A stretch of DNA of 64,000 bases from Flavobacteriaceae bacterium UBA3339 (GCA_002360925.1 DERN01000011.1:68908-132907), one strand, 5' to 3'; counted from the first letter of the stretch, positions 50,642-61,226 are shown. The notes: generated by a model not told the origin, from the letters alone. Program-made: numbers and translations.

Positions 50642-51613
50642 ATGTGTTTGCAATCGATTGTAATTTCACCGTCCGAAATAGGTTTTAATTCTTCCAAAAA
50701 CTTTAATATCACGTATCAACTATTTGGAAAACCATTAGGCACTGCTCCTATTGTATTGGTAAATCATGCACTTACTGGAAATAGTTTAGTTACAGGAAAT
50801 TCGGGTTGGTGGAATCAATTGATTGGAAAAAACTCAACCATTAATACCGAACATTTTACCATTCTTGCTTTTGATATTCCCGGAAATGGTTACAACAATA
50901 ACAACGAAAACCGTATTACAAATTATAAAGATTTCAGTACCAAAATAATCGCGCAATTGTTTTGGAAAGCCTTGGAAAAATTAAACATTTCAGAATTATT
51001 TGCCATTATTGGTGGAAGTTTAGGCGGAGCAATTGCCTGGGAAATGGCTTTTCTTCGTCCAAAAAAAATCGAATTATTGATTCCGATTGCGTGTAGCTAC
51101 AAAGCTTCGGATTGGTTAATTGGTAATGTTTTAGTTCAGGATTCTATTTTAAATCATTCATCCAATCCGATTGAAAATGCTCGAATGCATGCCATGCTTT
51201 TATACAGAACGCCCGAATCTTTTCAAGCAAAATTTCAAAATAAATACGATGAATCAAACCAATCTTTTCAAGTAGAAAGCTGGTTAAATTATCACGGAAA
51301 AACTTTAAAAGATCGATTTAAACTTGATTCATATAAATTAATGAATCATCTTTTAAGAACCATTGGTCAAGGTATTTCGAAAGACGATTTCAACAACTTC
51401 CTTCAAAATACTAACACTAAAATTCAAATGGTTTCTGTGAATTCAGATTATATGTTCACAGAAAAAGAACAAAATCGAACCTATCAATTTATAAAAGAAC
51501 AATATCCAAATATACAGTACAGCATCATAGAATCGATTCACGGACACGATGCTTTTTTAATAGAATACGAACAATTAGATAAAATTCTAAAAACACATTT
51601 TAAAAAACCATAA
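50642..51613 (+). CDS. metX: Homoserine O-acetyltransferase family (MetX, alpha/beta hydrolase)
   Basis: Acylates homoserine to activate it for sulfur transfer. 323 aa; nucleophile elbow GGSLGGA with Ser126, catalytic Asp in NSDYMF and His in IHGHDAFLIE (near 300). Shorter than many MetX (about 350-380 aa), with a reduced lid. Acetyl or succinyl specificity cannot be decided, but the adjoining metY fits acetyl. Confidence 0.88.
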   Translation: MCLQSIVISPSEIGFNSSKNFNITYQLFGKPLGTAPIVLVNHALTGNSLVTGNSGWWNQLIGKNSTINTEHFTILAFDIPGNGYNNNNENRITNYKDFSTKIIAQLFWKALEKLNISELFAIIGGSLGGAIAWEMAFLRPKKIELLIPIACSYKASDWLIGNVLVQDSILNHSSNPIENARMHAMLLYRTPESFQAKFQNKYDESNQSFQVESWLNYHGKTLKDRFKLDSYKLMNHLLRTIGQGISKDDFNNFLQNTNTKIQMVSVNSDYMFTEKEQNRTYQFIKEQYPNIQYSIIESIHGHDAFLIEYEQLDKILKTHFKKP

Positions 51614-51614
51614 C

Positions 51615-54017
51615 ATGAAAATTATAAAGTTTGGCGGAAAATCATTGGCAACGTTGCACCAAAACGACCATTTATTCCAAATCATAGAAAAACATTTGAA
51701 TTTATCGGCGCTGATTATTGTGGTTTCGGCAATCGGAAACACAACCGATTTATTGTTAGAATTATTACATAAAGCAAAAAATCAACTTCCTTATAATGAT
51801 ACGTTAGAAGAATTAAAGAAATTGAATTTTTATCCAAAAATCGATACTTCTTCTCATTTTCAATTAATCGAAAACATTTTACAAGGCGTTTCGCTTATTC
51901 AGGATTTTAGTCCAAAAGTACAAGATTTATTAGTTGCGCAAGGCGAATTAATCAGTTCAAAAGTGGTTTCGGAATTATTATCACAAAAAGGATTAAATGC
52001 AGTTTTTGAAGATAGCTCACGATTGATAAAAACCGACGGATATTTTACCGCTGCCAACGTAAACGAAACTTTGACCGAAATTGAAATTCAAAACTTCTTA
52101 CAGAAATTCTCGAACAACAAACTTATTGTTTTAGGCGGATTTATTGGAAGTACGACAGAAAACGAAATCACAACTTTAGGGAGAAACGGAAGTAATCTTA
52201 CCGCTGCATTATTCGCGAAATACGCAAATGCTGAAGAGTTTTTAAACTTTACGCATGTTGACGGAATTTACACCACAAATCCGGAATGGGTTTCGTCTGC
52301 AAAAAGAATCGAAGAATTACATTACGACGAAGCAAACGAATTAGCCAATTTTGGTGCAAATATTTTACACGCAAAAACGATTATTCCGTTAATAGAAAAG
52401 AAAATTCCGTTACGTATTTTAAACTCATTAAACCCAAACAACAGCGGAACTTTAATTTCGTCTAAACCAACCGCAAAAGACGTGAAATCATTAACGGTTT
52501 TACAAAACGTAGCTTTAATTCAGTTTTTTGGGAAAGGTTTATTAGGAAAAGTCGGTGTAGATGCGCGTATTTTCAACACCTTAGCAAAAGAAAAAATAAG
52601 TGTAAGTGTTATTTCGCAAGGTTCTTCGGAAAGAGGAATTGGTTTTGTTGTAGAAGAGCAAAAAGCTGCTTTAGCAAAGCAAATTTTAGAAAACGAATTT
52701 GCCGAAGATTTTTATACAAAAGATGTAGAACACATCACAGTAAATCCAAATATTGCAGTTATTTCGATTATTGGTCAGGATTTAGAATCGTTTCACAAAC
52801 CTTATAGTGCGTTAATTAAAAATGGAATTGTTCCTATTTTGTTCAACAACTCAATTACAGGAAAAAATGTAAGTTTAGTCGTTGATAAAGATCAGTTTAA
52901 AAAAGCATTACACGTGATTCACGGACAAATTTTCGGAATCAATAAAACCATAAATGTTGCAATTGTTGGGCATGGAACAGTTGGAAGTGTTTTGATTGAT
53001 CAAATCGTAGCTTCAAGAAATCAAATTGCAGATAAGAAATTAATCGACATCAATATTTTCGCCATTGCAAATTCAAAATCGGTTTATTTTAACCACAATG
53101 GATTTACTGAAAATTGGCAAGATGTATTTGAAAAATCGCAACCTAATTCTTTGTCTTCCATTTTCGAATACGCAAAAGAACATCATTTAGAAAACCTGAT
53201 TTTGGTTGATAATACCGCTTCTGAATCGCTTCCGAAACGTTACGAAGAGTTTATTAATCATGGTTTTGATATTGTTTCATCAAACAAAATTGCCAATACG
53301 TTGTCGTTCGATTTTTATAAAAACTTACGAAATACTTTAAAACGAAATCAAAAAGAATATTTATACGAAACCAATGTTGGCGCTGGTTTACCTTTAATCG
53401 ATAATATTAAATTATTGCATTTATCGGGCGAAAATATCACGAAAATTAAAGGTGTTTTTTCAGGAACTTTGAGTTATATCTTCAATATATTTTCAATCGA
53501 AAACCAGCCTTTTTCCGAAGTGTTAGAATCAGCAATTTCAAAAGGATTTACCGAACCCGATCCGCGAGATGATTTGTCAGGAACCGATGTTGCCCGAAAG
53601 TTATTAATCTTAGCTCGCGAATTAGATTTAGAAAATGAACTGCACGATATTTCAATTCAAAACTTAATCCCAGAAACGTTTCAATCTTTAAGCGTTTCGG
53701 AGTTTTTAACTCAATTAGAAGGTTTAAACGAATACTACAACAAGATTAAACAAGATTTAAAGCCAAACGAAGTATTGCGATATATAGGTGAATTGTCGGG
53801 CGATTTACAACAAAGCAAAGGAATTTTAGAAACCAAATTGATTAAAGCAGATCAAAATTCTGCTTTAGGACAATTATCAGGTTCCGACAGTATTTTTGAA
53901 ATTTATACCGAATCTTACGGCGATCGTCCTATCATAATTCAAGGAGCTGGAGCTGGAGCACATGTTACTGCACGTGGTGTTTTTGGAGATATTTTACGAT
54001 TAGCAGAAAAAAAATAG
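51615..54017 (+). CDS. thrA: Bifunctional aspartokinase / homoserine dehydrogenase
   Basis: 800-aa fusion for the first and third steps of the aspartate family. N-terminal kinase starts MKIIKFGGKSLATLHQND (KFGGxS), has the central TTLGRNGSN segment, then ACT domains (about 300-445); homoserine dehydrogenase with VAIVGHGTVGS (near 448-458) and VGAGLPLIDN in the C-terminal half. Located in a methionine operon, so it is functionally MetL-like, but thrA is the usual name. 1 bp after metX. Confidence 0.93.
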   Translation: MKIIKFGGKSLATLHQNDHLFQIIEKHLNLSALIIVVSAIGNTTDLLLELLHKAKNQLPYNDTLEELKKLNFYPKIDTSSHFQLIENILQGVSLIQDFSPKVQDLLVAQGELISSKVVSELLSQKGLNAVFEDSSRLIKTDGYFTAANVNETLTEIEIQNFLQKFSNNKLIVLGGFIGSTTENEITTLGRNGSNLTAALFAKYANAEEFLNFTHVDGIYTTNPEWVSSAKRIEELHYDEANELANFGANILHAKTIIPLIEKKIPLRILNSLNPNNSGTLISSKPTAKDVKSLTVLQNVALIQFFGKGLLGKVGVDARIFNTLAKEKISVSVISQGSSERGIGFVVEEQKAALAKQILENEFAEDFYTKDVEHITVNPNIAVISIIGQDLESFHKPYSALIKNGIVPILFNNSITGKNVSLVVDKDQFKKALHVIHGQIFGINKTINVAIVGHGTVGSVLIDQIVASRNQIADKKLIDINIFAIANSKSVYFNHNGFTENWQDVFEKSQPNSLSSIFEYAKEHHLENLILVDNTASESLPKRYEEFINHGFDIVSSNKIANTLSFDFYKNLRNTLKRNQKEYLYETNVGAGLPLIDNIKLLHLSGENITKIKGVFSGTLSYIFNIFSIENQPFSEVLESAISKGFTEPDPRDDLSGTDVARKLLILARELDLENELHDISIQNLIPETFQSLSVSEFLTQLEGLNEYYNKIKQDLKPNEVLRYIGELSGDLQQSKGILETKLIKADQNSALGQLSGSDSIFEIYTESYGDRPIIIQGAGAGAHVTARGVFGDILRLAEKK

Positions 54018-54019
54018 TC

Positions 54020-55177
54020 ATGAGAAAAGAAACTTTAGCTATAAGATCGCAGCTAGAGCGCACGCAATATTTAGAACACAGCGCACCATTATTTTTAACT
54101 TCTAGTTTTGTATTTGAAGATGCAGAAGACATGAGAGCGTCGTTTGCAGAAGAAAAAGATCGGAATATTTACTCGCGTTTTAGTAATCCTAACGTTTCAG
54201 AATTTATTGAAAAGATCGCGCTTTTAGAAAATGCGGAAGACGGCGTTGCCTTTGCAACCGGAATGGCTGCTGTATACAATTCGTTGGTTGCGTTTTTATC
54301 TAGCGGCGACCATATTGTTTCGGCAAGCAGTGTGTTTGGTTCTACTCATACGCTTTTTACGAAATATTTACCAAAATGGAATATAAACACCACTTATTTC
54401 AATATTTCGGAACCAGAATCGATCGAAGCTAAGATTCAAGCAAATACTAAAATAGTATTTATCGAAACACCAACCAACCCTGGAGTTGAAATCATTGATT
54501 TAGAGTTTTTAGGCTCGCTAGCAAGAAAACACAATCTGTTGTTCATTGTCGATAATACATTTGCAACTCCTTTTATTCAAAACCCGATTGATTTTGGCGC
54601 TCATTTAGTGATTCATTCTGCAACAAAACTTATTGACGGACAAGGAAGAGTTTTAGGCGGAGTAACTGTTGGATTGAAAGATTTAATTCGCGAAATCTAT
54701 TTGTTTTCAAGAAACACAGGACCTTCATTAACACCGTTTAACGCTTGGGCTTTGTCAAAAAGTTTGGAGACATTGCCTTTGCGAATAGAAAAACACAGCG
54801 AAAATGCTTTAAAAGTTGCGCAGTTTTTAGAAAATCATCCAGCTGTTTCACAAGTAAAATATCCGTTTTTACCATCGCATCCACAATACGAAATTGCTAA
54901 AAAGCAGATGAAATTAGGCGGTAACATCATTGCGTTTGAACTAAAAGGCGGAAAAGAAGCTGGCAGAAAATTTATAAATCGCATTAAGCTTTTCTCGATT
55001 TCTGCCAATTTAGGCGACACAAGAACTATTGTAACCCATCCGGCAACCTCAACACACAGCAAGTTAAGCACCGAAGAATTAATCGAAGCAAACTTAACCG
55101 AAGGTTTAATCCGAATTTCAATTGGATTGGAACATATAGAAGATATCATCTCAGAATTAAATCAAGCATTTGCGTAA
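54020..55177 (+). CDS. metZ: Cys/Met-metabolism PLP enzyme (MetB/MetZ type)
   Basis: 385-aa transsulfuration-fold enzyme; PLP lysine Lys203 in IHSATKLIDGQG, PLP-phosphate site NTFATPF. It could be O-succinylhomoserine sulfhydrylase (metZ) or cystathionine gamma-synthase (metB). A second enzyme of this fold beside metY suggests either redundancy or a separate cystathionine route. Its stop overlaps the metH start by 1 base (TAATG). Confidence 0.85.
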   Translation: MRKETLAIRSQLERTQYLEHSAPLFLTSSFVFEDAEDMRASFAEEKDRNIYSRFSNPNVSEFIEKIALLENAEDGVAFATGMAAVYNSLVAFLSSGDHIVSASSVFGSTHTLFTKYLPKWNINTTYFNISEPESIEAKIQANTKIVFIETPTNPGVEIIDLEFLGSLARKHNLLFIVDNTFATPFIQNPIDFGAHLVIHSATKLIDGQGRVLGGVTVGLKDLIREIYLFSRNTGPSLTPFNAWALSKSLETLPLRIEKHSENALKVAQFLENHPAVSQVKYPFLPSHPQYEIAKKQMKLGGNIIAFELKGGKEAGRKFINRIKLFSISANLGDTRTIVTHPATSTHSKLSTEELIEANLTEGLIRISIGLEHIEDIISELNQAFA

Positions 55178-58100
55178 TGGAAACAGTCTGTTCTACATCA
55201 ACTCGAAATATCAACGAAATCATCAAGCATAAAACTCTTGTTCTAGACGGAGCAATGGGAACAATGCTTCAACAATATAAATTTTCCGAAGAAGATTTCC
55301 GAGGCGAACTCTTTAAGAACTTTCAACATCCTTTAAAAGGAAACAACGATTTACTGTCTATAACTCAGCCCGAAGCGGTAAAAGAAGTTCATAGAAAGTA
55401 TTTGCTTGCAGGCGCCGACATAGTAGAAACCAATACCTTTTCGTCTACTACAATTGGTATGGCCGATTATCATTTAGAAGATTATGTGTATCAATTAAAC
55501 TACGAATCGGCTAAAATTGCACGCGAAGTTTGCGATGAGTTTTTAACAATAACACCAGACAAACCTCGGTTTGTAGCCGGATCAATCGGACCTACTAACA
55601 AAACGGCTTCCATGTCGCCCGATGTCAACAATCCGGGATATCGTGCTATTTCTTTTGATGAACTTAGAATTGCGTACAAACAACAAGTCGAAGCGTTGAT
55701 TGATGGTGGTTGTGACCTGTTATTGGTAGAAACTATTTTTGATACGTTAAATGCAAAAGCCGCACTTTTTGCGATTGAAGAAGTTAAAGAAGAACGTGGC
55801 TTAGACATTCCTATAATGGTTTCGGGAACGATTACCGATGCTTCGGGAAGAACCTTATCTGGGCAAACAGTTGATGCGTTTCTAATTTCGATTTCGCATA
55901 TTCCGCTGTTAAGTATTGGTTTTAATTGCGCTTTAGGTGCCGAACAATTAAAGCCTTATTTAAAGCAATTGGCTCAACATACATCGGTTAGTGTATCGGC
56001 GCATCCCAACGCAGGTCTTCCGAATGCTTTTGGAGAATACGATCAGTCGCCTGAAGAAATGCAACAACTGATAGCAGATTACCTACAAGAAGATTTGGTT
56101 CAAATCATTGGAGGTTGTTGTGGAACAAATCCCGATCACATTCGATTAATTTCCGAAGTGGTTGCACAACACAATACAATTCGTCAAAACCAACAGGAAG
56201 AAGAAAATCAACCACTGCCAATTCTGACTCTATCGGGTTTAGAACCTTTATTTGTAACAAAAGATTCAAACTTTATTAACATTGGCGAACGTACGAATGT
56301 TACGGGATCTAGGAAGTTTCTTCGCCTAATAAAAGAAGAAAAGTACGACGAAGCTTTAGATGTTGCCAGAGTTCAAGTAGAAAATGGCGCGTTAATTATC
56401 GATATTAACATGGACGAAGGAATGTTAGACGGTAAACAAGCAATGGTTGATTTCCTAAACCTGATTGCTTCTGAACCTGACATTGCAAGAGTTCCGATTA
56501 TGATAGACAGTTCGAAATGGGACATCATTGAAGCAGGTTTAAAGACCATTCAAGGTAAAGGAATCGTGAATTCTATCAGTTTAAAAGAAGGTGAAGCTTT
56601 ATTTTTAGAACACGCTAAAAGAATAAAACGCTACGGAGCTGCAGTTGTAATCATGGCTTTTGATGAAGTTGGACAAGCTGACACCTTGCAAAGACGTATC
56701 GATATTTGTAAACGCTCGTACGATTTATTGGTAAATAAAGTTGCATTTCCGCCACAAGACATCATATTCGACCCAAATATATTTCCTGTTGCGACCGGAA
56801 TGGAAGAACACAATAACAATGCGTTAGATTTCTTTCTGGCGACAAAATGGATTCGAGAAAACCTTCCGTACGCCAATGTTTCAGGTGGTGTAAGTAACGT
56901 ATCTTTTTCTTTCCGAGGAAACGATAAGGTTCGCGAGGCCATGCATTCAGCTTTCCTTTATCACGCAATCCAACATGGAATGAATATGGGAATCGTGAAC
57001 CCGGAACTGTTAGAAATTTACGATGAAATCGATCCTGAGTTGTTAACTTATGTAGAAGACGTTCTTTTAAACCGACGAAATGATGCAACCGAACGTTTAT
57101 TAGACTTTGCCGAGCATTTAAAAGGCGAATCTAAAACACTAGAAAAAAAGGTTTTAGAGTGGCGTTCACTTCTGTTGCAAGACCGCATAACACATTCATT
57201 AGTTAAAGGTATTGAAGAATTCATTAGCGAAGATGTCGAGGAAGCACGTTTAAGCGTTAGCCGACCTATTGAAGTAATTGAACAACATCTAATGAACGGA
57301 ATGAACGTAGTAGGTGATTTGTTTGGCTCAGGCAAAATGTTCCTTCCACAAGTAGTTAAGTCGGCTCGGGTTATGAAAAAAGCAGTTGCTTATTTATTAC
57401 CCTTTATCGAAGTTGCGAAAAGTAAGAATTCCGATGCCAATTCAACCTCAGCTCCCAAAGTACTTATGGCTACGGTTCGGGGCGATGTTCACGATATTGG
57501 TAAAAATATTGTAGCAGTTGTTTTAGCTTGCAACAATTTCGAAATCATTGATTTGGGCGTTATGGTTCCGCCAGAGAAAATTATTGAAACCGCCATTGCC
57601 GAACAAGTCGATGTTATTGGATTAAGCGGATTGATAACTCCTTCGCTTGACGAAATGGTTCATTTGGCTAAGGAATTGGAAAAAGCAGGATCTAAAATCC
57701 CGATCATGATAGGCGGTGCCACTACATCTCGTGCGCACACTGCTGTAAAGATTGCACCAGAATATAAACAAACGGTAGTGCATGTTAACGACGCTTCGCG
57801 TGCTGTCACAGTCGTAAACAACTTATTGCAACCCGATAAGAATAAGGTTTACAAAGAAGAACTTAGAGCCGAATACGAAAAGTTACGCTATGATTTTTTA
57901 AGCAGAGCGCGCGATAAAAACTTTTTATCGATTGAAGATGCTCGTAAAAATAAGTTTAGAATCGATTGGCAAAACACGCAGATTGCGAAACCAAACTTCT
58001 TAGGAAAGAAGAAAGTAACGGTAGAACTTTCTGAATTAGTTCCGTATATAGATTGGACACCTTTCTTTAGATCGTGGCAATTATTCGGTAAATACCCCGA

Positions 58101-58884
58101 CATTTTAAGTGATACTATTGTAGGCGAACAAGCGGTTATTTTGTTTAACGAAGCACAAAGCATGTTAGAAAAGATTATCAATGAGAAATGGTTTACTGCA
58201 AAAGGGATTCTTGGGATATTTCCTGCAAATCAGATAAACGATGATGATATTGAATTGATTGACGAAAACCGTACCGCTACCCTATTGACTTTACGTCAGC
58301 AATCGCAAAAAACGGTAACAGCTCCTAATATAGCTTTAGCCGATTTTATAGCACCTAAAGAAACTAACGTGCAGGATTACATCGGTCTTTTCTGTGTTTC
58401 GACTGGCTTTGGTGTGGACGAAAAGGCGAAGAAATACGAACAAGCAAACGATGATTATAACTCGATTATGGTAAAAGCTTTGGGAGATCGTTTGGCAGAA
58501 GCCTTTGCCGAATATCTGCATGAACGTGTTCGGAAAGAAATTTGGGGCTACGCTTCGGACGAAAATCTGGCGAACGAAGAACTGATTAAAGAAACTTATG
58601 AAGGAATTCGTCCTGCTCCGGGATACCCGGCTAGTCCCGATCATTTAGAAAAGAACACGATTTGGGAAGTGCTTGAGGTTGAAAAAGAGATTGGTGTATC
58701 GCTTACCGAAAGCTTAGCTATGTGGCCAGCTTCGTCAGTTTCGGGTTACTACTTCGCTCATCCAAAGGCAAAATATTTTGGTGTAGGAAAGATAAAGCCC
58801 GATCAGGTTGCCGATTATGCCGCACGAAGAAACATCCATATAACCGAAGCTACCAAGTGGTTAGGACCTAATATTAACGAGTAG
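55177..58884 (+). CDS. metH: Cobalamin-dependent methionine synthase, full length
   Basis: Transfers a methyl from methyl-THF through cobalamin to homocysteine. All four modules are present in 1235 aa: homocysteine domain with zinc Cys251, Cys314, Cys315; folate domain starting FINIGERTNVTGSRK; B12 cap and binding domain with GDVHDIGKN (His772, lower ligand); reactivation domain with RPAPGYPASPDH. The size equals the E. coli enzyme. In many flavobacteria the homocysteine domain is a separate gene; here it is fused. It needs B12, which the riboswitch-controlled cob genes help to make. Confidence 0.97.
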   Translation: METVCSTSTRNINEIIKHKTLVLDGAMGTMLQQYKFSEEDFRGELFKNFQHPLKGNNDLLSITQPEAVKEVHRKYLLAGADIVETNTFSSTTIGMADYHLEDYVYQLNYESAKIAREVCDEFLTITPDKPRFVAGSIGPTNKTASMSPDVNNPGYRAISFDELRIAYKQQVEALIDGGCDLLLVETIFDTLNAKAALFAIEEVKEERGLDIPIMVSGTITDASGRTLSGQTVDAFLISISHIPLLSIGFNCALGAEQLKPYLKQLAQHTSVSVSAHPNAGLPNAFGEYDQSPEEMQQLIADYLQEDLVQIIGGCCGTNPDHIRLISEVVAQHNTIRQNQQEEENQPLPILTLSGLEPLFVTKDSNFINIGERTNVTGSRKFLRLIKEEKYDEALDVARVQVENGALIIDINMDEGMLDGKQAMVDFLNLIASEPDIARVPIMIDSSKWDIIEAGLKTIQGKGIVNSISLKEGEALFLEHAKRIKRYGAAVVIMAFDEVGQADTLQRRIDICKRSYDLLVNKVAFPPQDIIFDPNIFPVATGMEEHNNNALDFFLATKWIRENLPYANVSGGVSNVSFSFRGNDKVREAMHSAFLYHAIQHGMNMGIVNPELLEIYDEIDPELLTYVEDVLLNRRNDATERLLDFAEHLKGESKTLEKKVLEWRSLLLQDRITHSLVKGIEEFISEDVEEARLSVSRPIEVIEQHLMNGMNVVGDLFGSGKMFLPQVVKSARVMKKAVAYLLPFIEVAKSKNSDANSTSAPKVLMATVRGDVHDIGKNIVAVVLACNNFEIIDLGVMVPPEKIIETAIAEQVDVIGLSGLITPSLDEMVHLAKELEKAGSKIPIMIGGATTSRAHTAVKIAPEYKQTVVHVNDASRAVTVVNNLLQPDKNKVYKEELRAEYEKLRYDFLSRARDKNFLSIEDARKNKFRIDWQNTQIAKPNFLGKKKVTVELSELVPYIDWTPFFRSWQLFGKYPDILSDTIVGEQAVILFNEAQSMLEKIINEKWFTAKGILGIFPANQINDDDIELIDENRTATLLTLRQQSQKTVTAPNIALADFIAPKETNVQDYIGLFCVSTGFGVDEKAKKYEQANDDYNSIMVKALGDRLAEAFAEYLHERVRKEIWGYASDENLANEELIKETYEGIRPAPGYPASPDHLEKNTIWEVLEVEKEIGVSLTESLAMWPASSVSGYYFAHPKAKYFGVGKIKPDQVADYAARRNIHITEATKWLGPNINE

Positions 58885-58945
58885 TTTTAAATCAATTAGT
58901 TAAAAAGTTTAAAGATTAAAACTTCATTTCAATAAACCGAACAAA

Positions 58946-59902
58946 ATGAAAGTAACCGAACATATACAAAACGCAAACGGAAAAGCATTGTTTTCGTTTG
59001 AAATACTACCACCGTTAAAAGGTCAAAATATCGAATGCATCTTCAATACTATTGATCCATTAATGGAATTTAACCCGCCGTTTATAGATGTAACCTATCA
59101 TCGCGAAGAATATACATACAAAGATGCAGGCAACGGATTACTAGAGAAAAAGATTGTAAAGAAGCGTCCGGGAACTGTTGGAATTTGTGCTGCCATACAA
59201 AGCAAGTACAAGATTGATGCAATACCCCACATATTATGCGGTGGTTTTTCTAAAGAAGATACCGAAAACTTCCTGATCGATTTAGATTTTTTAGGCATTG
59301 ATAACGTGGTAGCTTTGCGAGGCGATGCGGTTAAAAGCGAGATCTATTTTAAACCAGAACGCAATGGTCATCGCTATGCATCTGAACTTGTTACACAAAT
59401 CTCTGACCTTAACAACGGAATTTATTTAGATGATGAGCTAGAAAATTCACATGCAACCGATTTTTGCGTTGGTGTTGCTGGATATCCCGAAAAGCATATG
59501 GAAGCACCTAACTTTGAAACCGATCTGCAATTCTTAAAGCAGAAAATAGAAAAAGGTGCCGACTATATTGTTACGCAAATGTTTTTCGATAATCAACGTT
59601 TCTTCGACTTTGTGGCAAAATGCAGGCAAGCAGACATAACTGTTCCGATTATTCCGGGATTAAAACCGCTTACAACTAAAAGTCAATTAAACATGATTCC
59701 GCATCGTTTTAAAGTTGATCTTCCTGAACAATTGGTTTTAGAAGCCGTGAAAGCTAAAGACAACGAAGCCGTTAAGCAAATAGGAATTGAATGGTGTATA
59801 ACACAAAGTAAAGAAATCCTTGCTGCTGGTTTCCCTGTTGTTCACTATTATTCTATGAGCAAGTCCGAAACTATTACAAAGGTTGCAAAAGAAGTCTTTT
59901 AA
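58946..59902 (+). CDS. metF: Methylenetetrahydrofolate reductase
   Basis: FAD enzyme, 318 aa, that supplies 5-methyl-THF to MetH. TIM-barrel landmarks: FSFEILPP near the start (catalytic Glu), FIDVTYHREEY, NVVALRGD, GADYIVTQMFFDNQRF. It starts 61 bp after metH with no terminator between, so it is the last gene of the same operon, and a strong terminator follows. Confidence 0.95.
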   Translation: MKVTEHIQNANGKALFSFEILPPLKGQNIECIFNTIDPLMEFNPPFIDVTYHREEYTYKDAGNGLLEKKIVKKRPGTVGICAAIQSKYKIDAIPHILCGGFSKEDTENFLIDLDFLGIDNVVALRGDAVKSEIYFKPERNGHRYASELVTQISDLNNGIYLDDELENSHATDFCVGVAGYPEKHMEAPNFETDLQFLKQKIEKGADYIVTQMFFDNQRFFDFVAKCRQADITVPIIPGLKPLTTKSQLNMIPHRFKVDLPEQLVLEAVKAKDNEAVKQIGIEWCITQSKEILAAGFPVVHYYSMSKSETITKVAKEVF

Positions 59903-59925
59903 AAGCTTAAACTATCACTCAGAAC

Positions 59926-60013
59926 AAACCTGCTTAGGTTATCACAAAAACCTGCGCAGTAATCGACTTAAACCTGCTTATGTTTTACACAAAACCTGCG
60001 CGGCTTTCTAACA
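59926..60013 (+). repeat. Two 44-bp tandem units before the met operon terminator
   Basis: Units 59926-59969 and 59970-60013 both begin AAACCTGCTT and contain a second AAACCTGCGC stretch. Two or three mismatches. The last AAACCTGCGC also forms the left arm of the terminator. Confidence 0.75.
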
Positions 60014-60032
60014 AAAGCCGCGCAGGTTTTTA
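59991..60032 (+). terminator. Strong terminator of the methionine operon
   Basis: AAAACCTGCGCGGCTTT pairs with AAAAGCCGCGCAGGTTTT (about 16-17 bp, GC-rich centre) and is followed by T residues. Confidence 0.9.
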
Positions 60033-60173
60033 TCATTAACCAACTATAAACACATTGTATTCTCACTATTGGCGATTTAACAACTAATTTTTAAAGATAA
60101 AATCATTGCTTTTAATAACGACACAACATGACTTCCGTCTATTGTAATTTTATCGAAAGAAAAAGACTAAGCA

Positions 60174-61226
60174 ATGCAGAACAATATAATAAAAGGACAA
60201 GGAGCGGTTGAAAATATACATAATCGGTATTCTAAAAACCGTTATGAAACCTCAATTTATCAGGACGATTATGAAGAGGTAGTAGCTAAAACACAATGCT
60301 TAGAAGTTTTTCCTAAAACCATTGTAAACAAAGTAAAAAGCCCAGGAGTACCTTTTATCTATTCCATGAATCCTTATCAGGGTTGTGAACATGGTTGCGC
60401 ATATTGTTATGCTCGTCCTACGCATCAATACTGGGGATACAGCGCCGGTGTTGATTTTGAGCGTGTAATTTTAGTCAAAAAGAACACGCCTGAGTTGCTA
60501 GAACAGTTCTTTTTAAAACGCGGATATAAAGCAGAAGTGATTCAATTATCGGGAAACACTGATTGTTATCAACCTATTGAACGCAAATACGAAATCACTC
60601 GAAAGTTATTAAAACTGTGTTTAGATTACAGACATCCGGTTAGCATTATCACTAAAAACGCATTGGTTCTACGCGATTTAGATCTGTTAAAACCATTAGC
60701 CGAAAAGCATTTGGTAACGGTTTCATTAAGTATTCCAACTCTTAATGAAGAACTTCGCAGAAGGTTGGAACCGCGTACATCGTCTGTTCCATCAAAATTA
60801 AAGGCTTTGCAAACGCTGTCGAACAACAACATTCCTACGCATGTTATGGTAGCTCCTATCATTCCTGGATTAAACAGTTCAGAGGTCTTAGCAACCTTAA
60901 AAACCATATCGGAATATGGTGCGCAAAGCTTTGGCTACACTTTAGTTGGACTGAATGAAGAAGTAGAACCCGTTTTTAAAGACTGGTTAGAAGTACATTA
61001 TCCTGACAGAAAAGACAAGGTTTTGAATCAAATTGCGTCTCTTCATCAAGGAAAGTTAGCTGAAAAGAGCATCTCTAAACGCAATGCAGGAAACGGAAAC
61101 TTCGCCCAAATGATTCACAATACCTTTACTATCGGAAGAAAAAAGTACTTTCATAATCAATCATTCCCTAGATTAGACAACTCTTTATTCGACGGAACCA
61201 AAGGAGAACAATTGCGGTTGTTTTAA
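60174..61226 (+). CDS. PA0069-family radical SAM protein
   Basis: 350-aa radical SAM enzyme; cluster cysteines Cys71, Cys75, Cys78 in YQGCEHGCAYCYARP. Related to the SPL-like PA0069/Rv2578c family. Family members are found near repair functions, but no substrate has been shown. Its 3' end overlaps the small minus-strand gene at 61223 by 4 bp. Confidence 0.88.
   Translation: MQNNIIKGQGAVENIHNRYSKNRYETSIYQDDYEEVVAKTQCLEVFPKTIVNKVKSPGVPFIYSMNPYQGCEHGCAYCYARPTHQYWGYSAGVDFERVILVKKNTPELLEQFFLKRGYKAEVIQLSGNTDCYQPIERKYEITRKLLKLCLDYRHPVSIITKNALVLRDLDLLKPLAEKHLVTVSLSIPTLNEELRRRLEPRTSSVPSKLKALQTLSNNNIPTHVMVAPIIPGLNSSEVLATLKTISEYGAQSFGYTLVGLNEEVEPVFKDWLEVHYPDRKDKVLNQIASLHQGKLAEKSISKRNAGNGNFAQMIHNTFTIGRKKYFHNQSFPRLDNSLFDGTKGEQLRLF

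Noticed and set aside
56631..57335. Several 95-108 codon minus-strand frames within metH
   Set aside because: They are antisense shadows of a clearly conserved metH.
60128..60211. 27-codon frame before the radical SAM gene (MTSVYCNF...)
   Set aside because: It overlaps the radical SAM start in another frame, has no repeated codons and no terminator after it, so it is not like the met leader.
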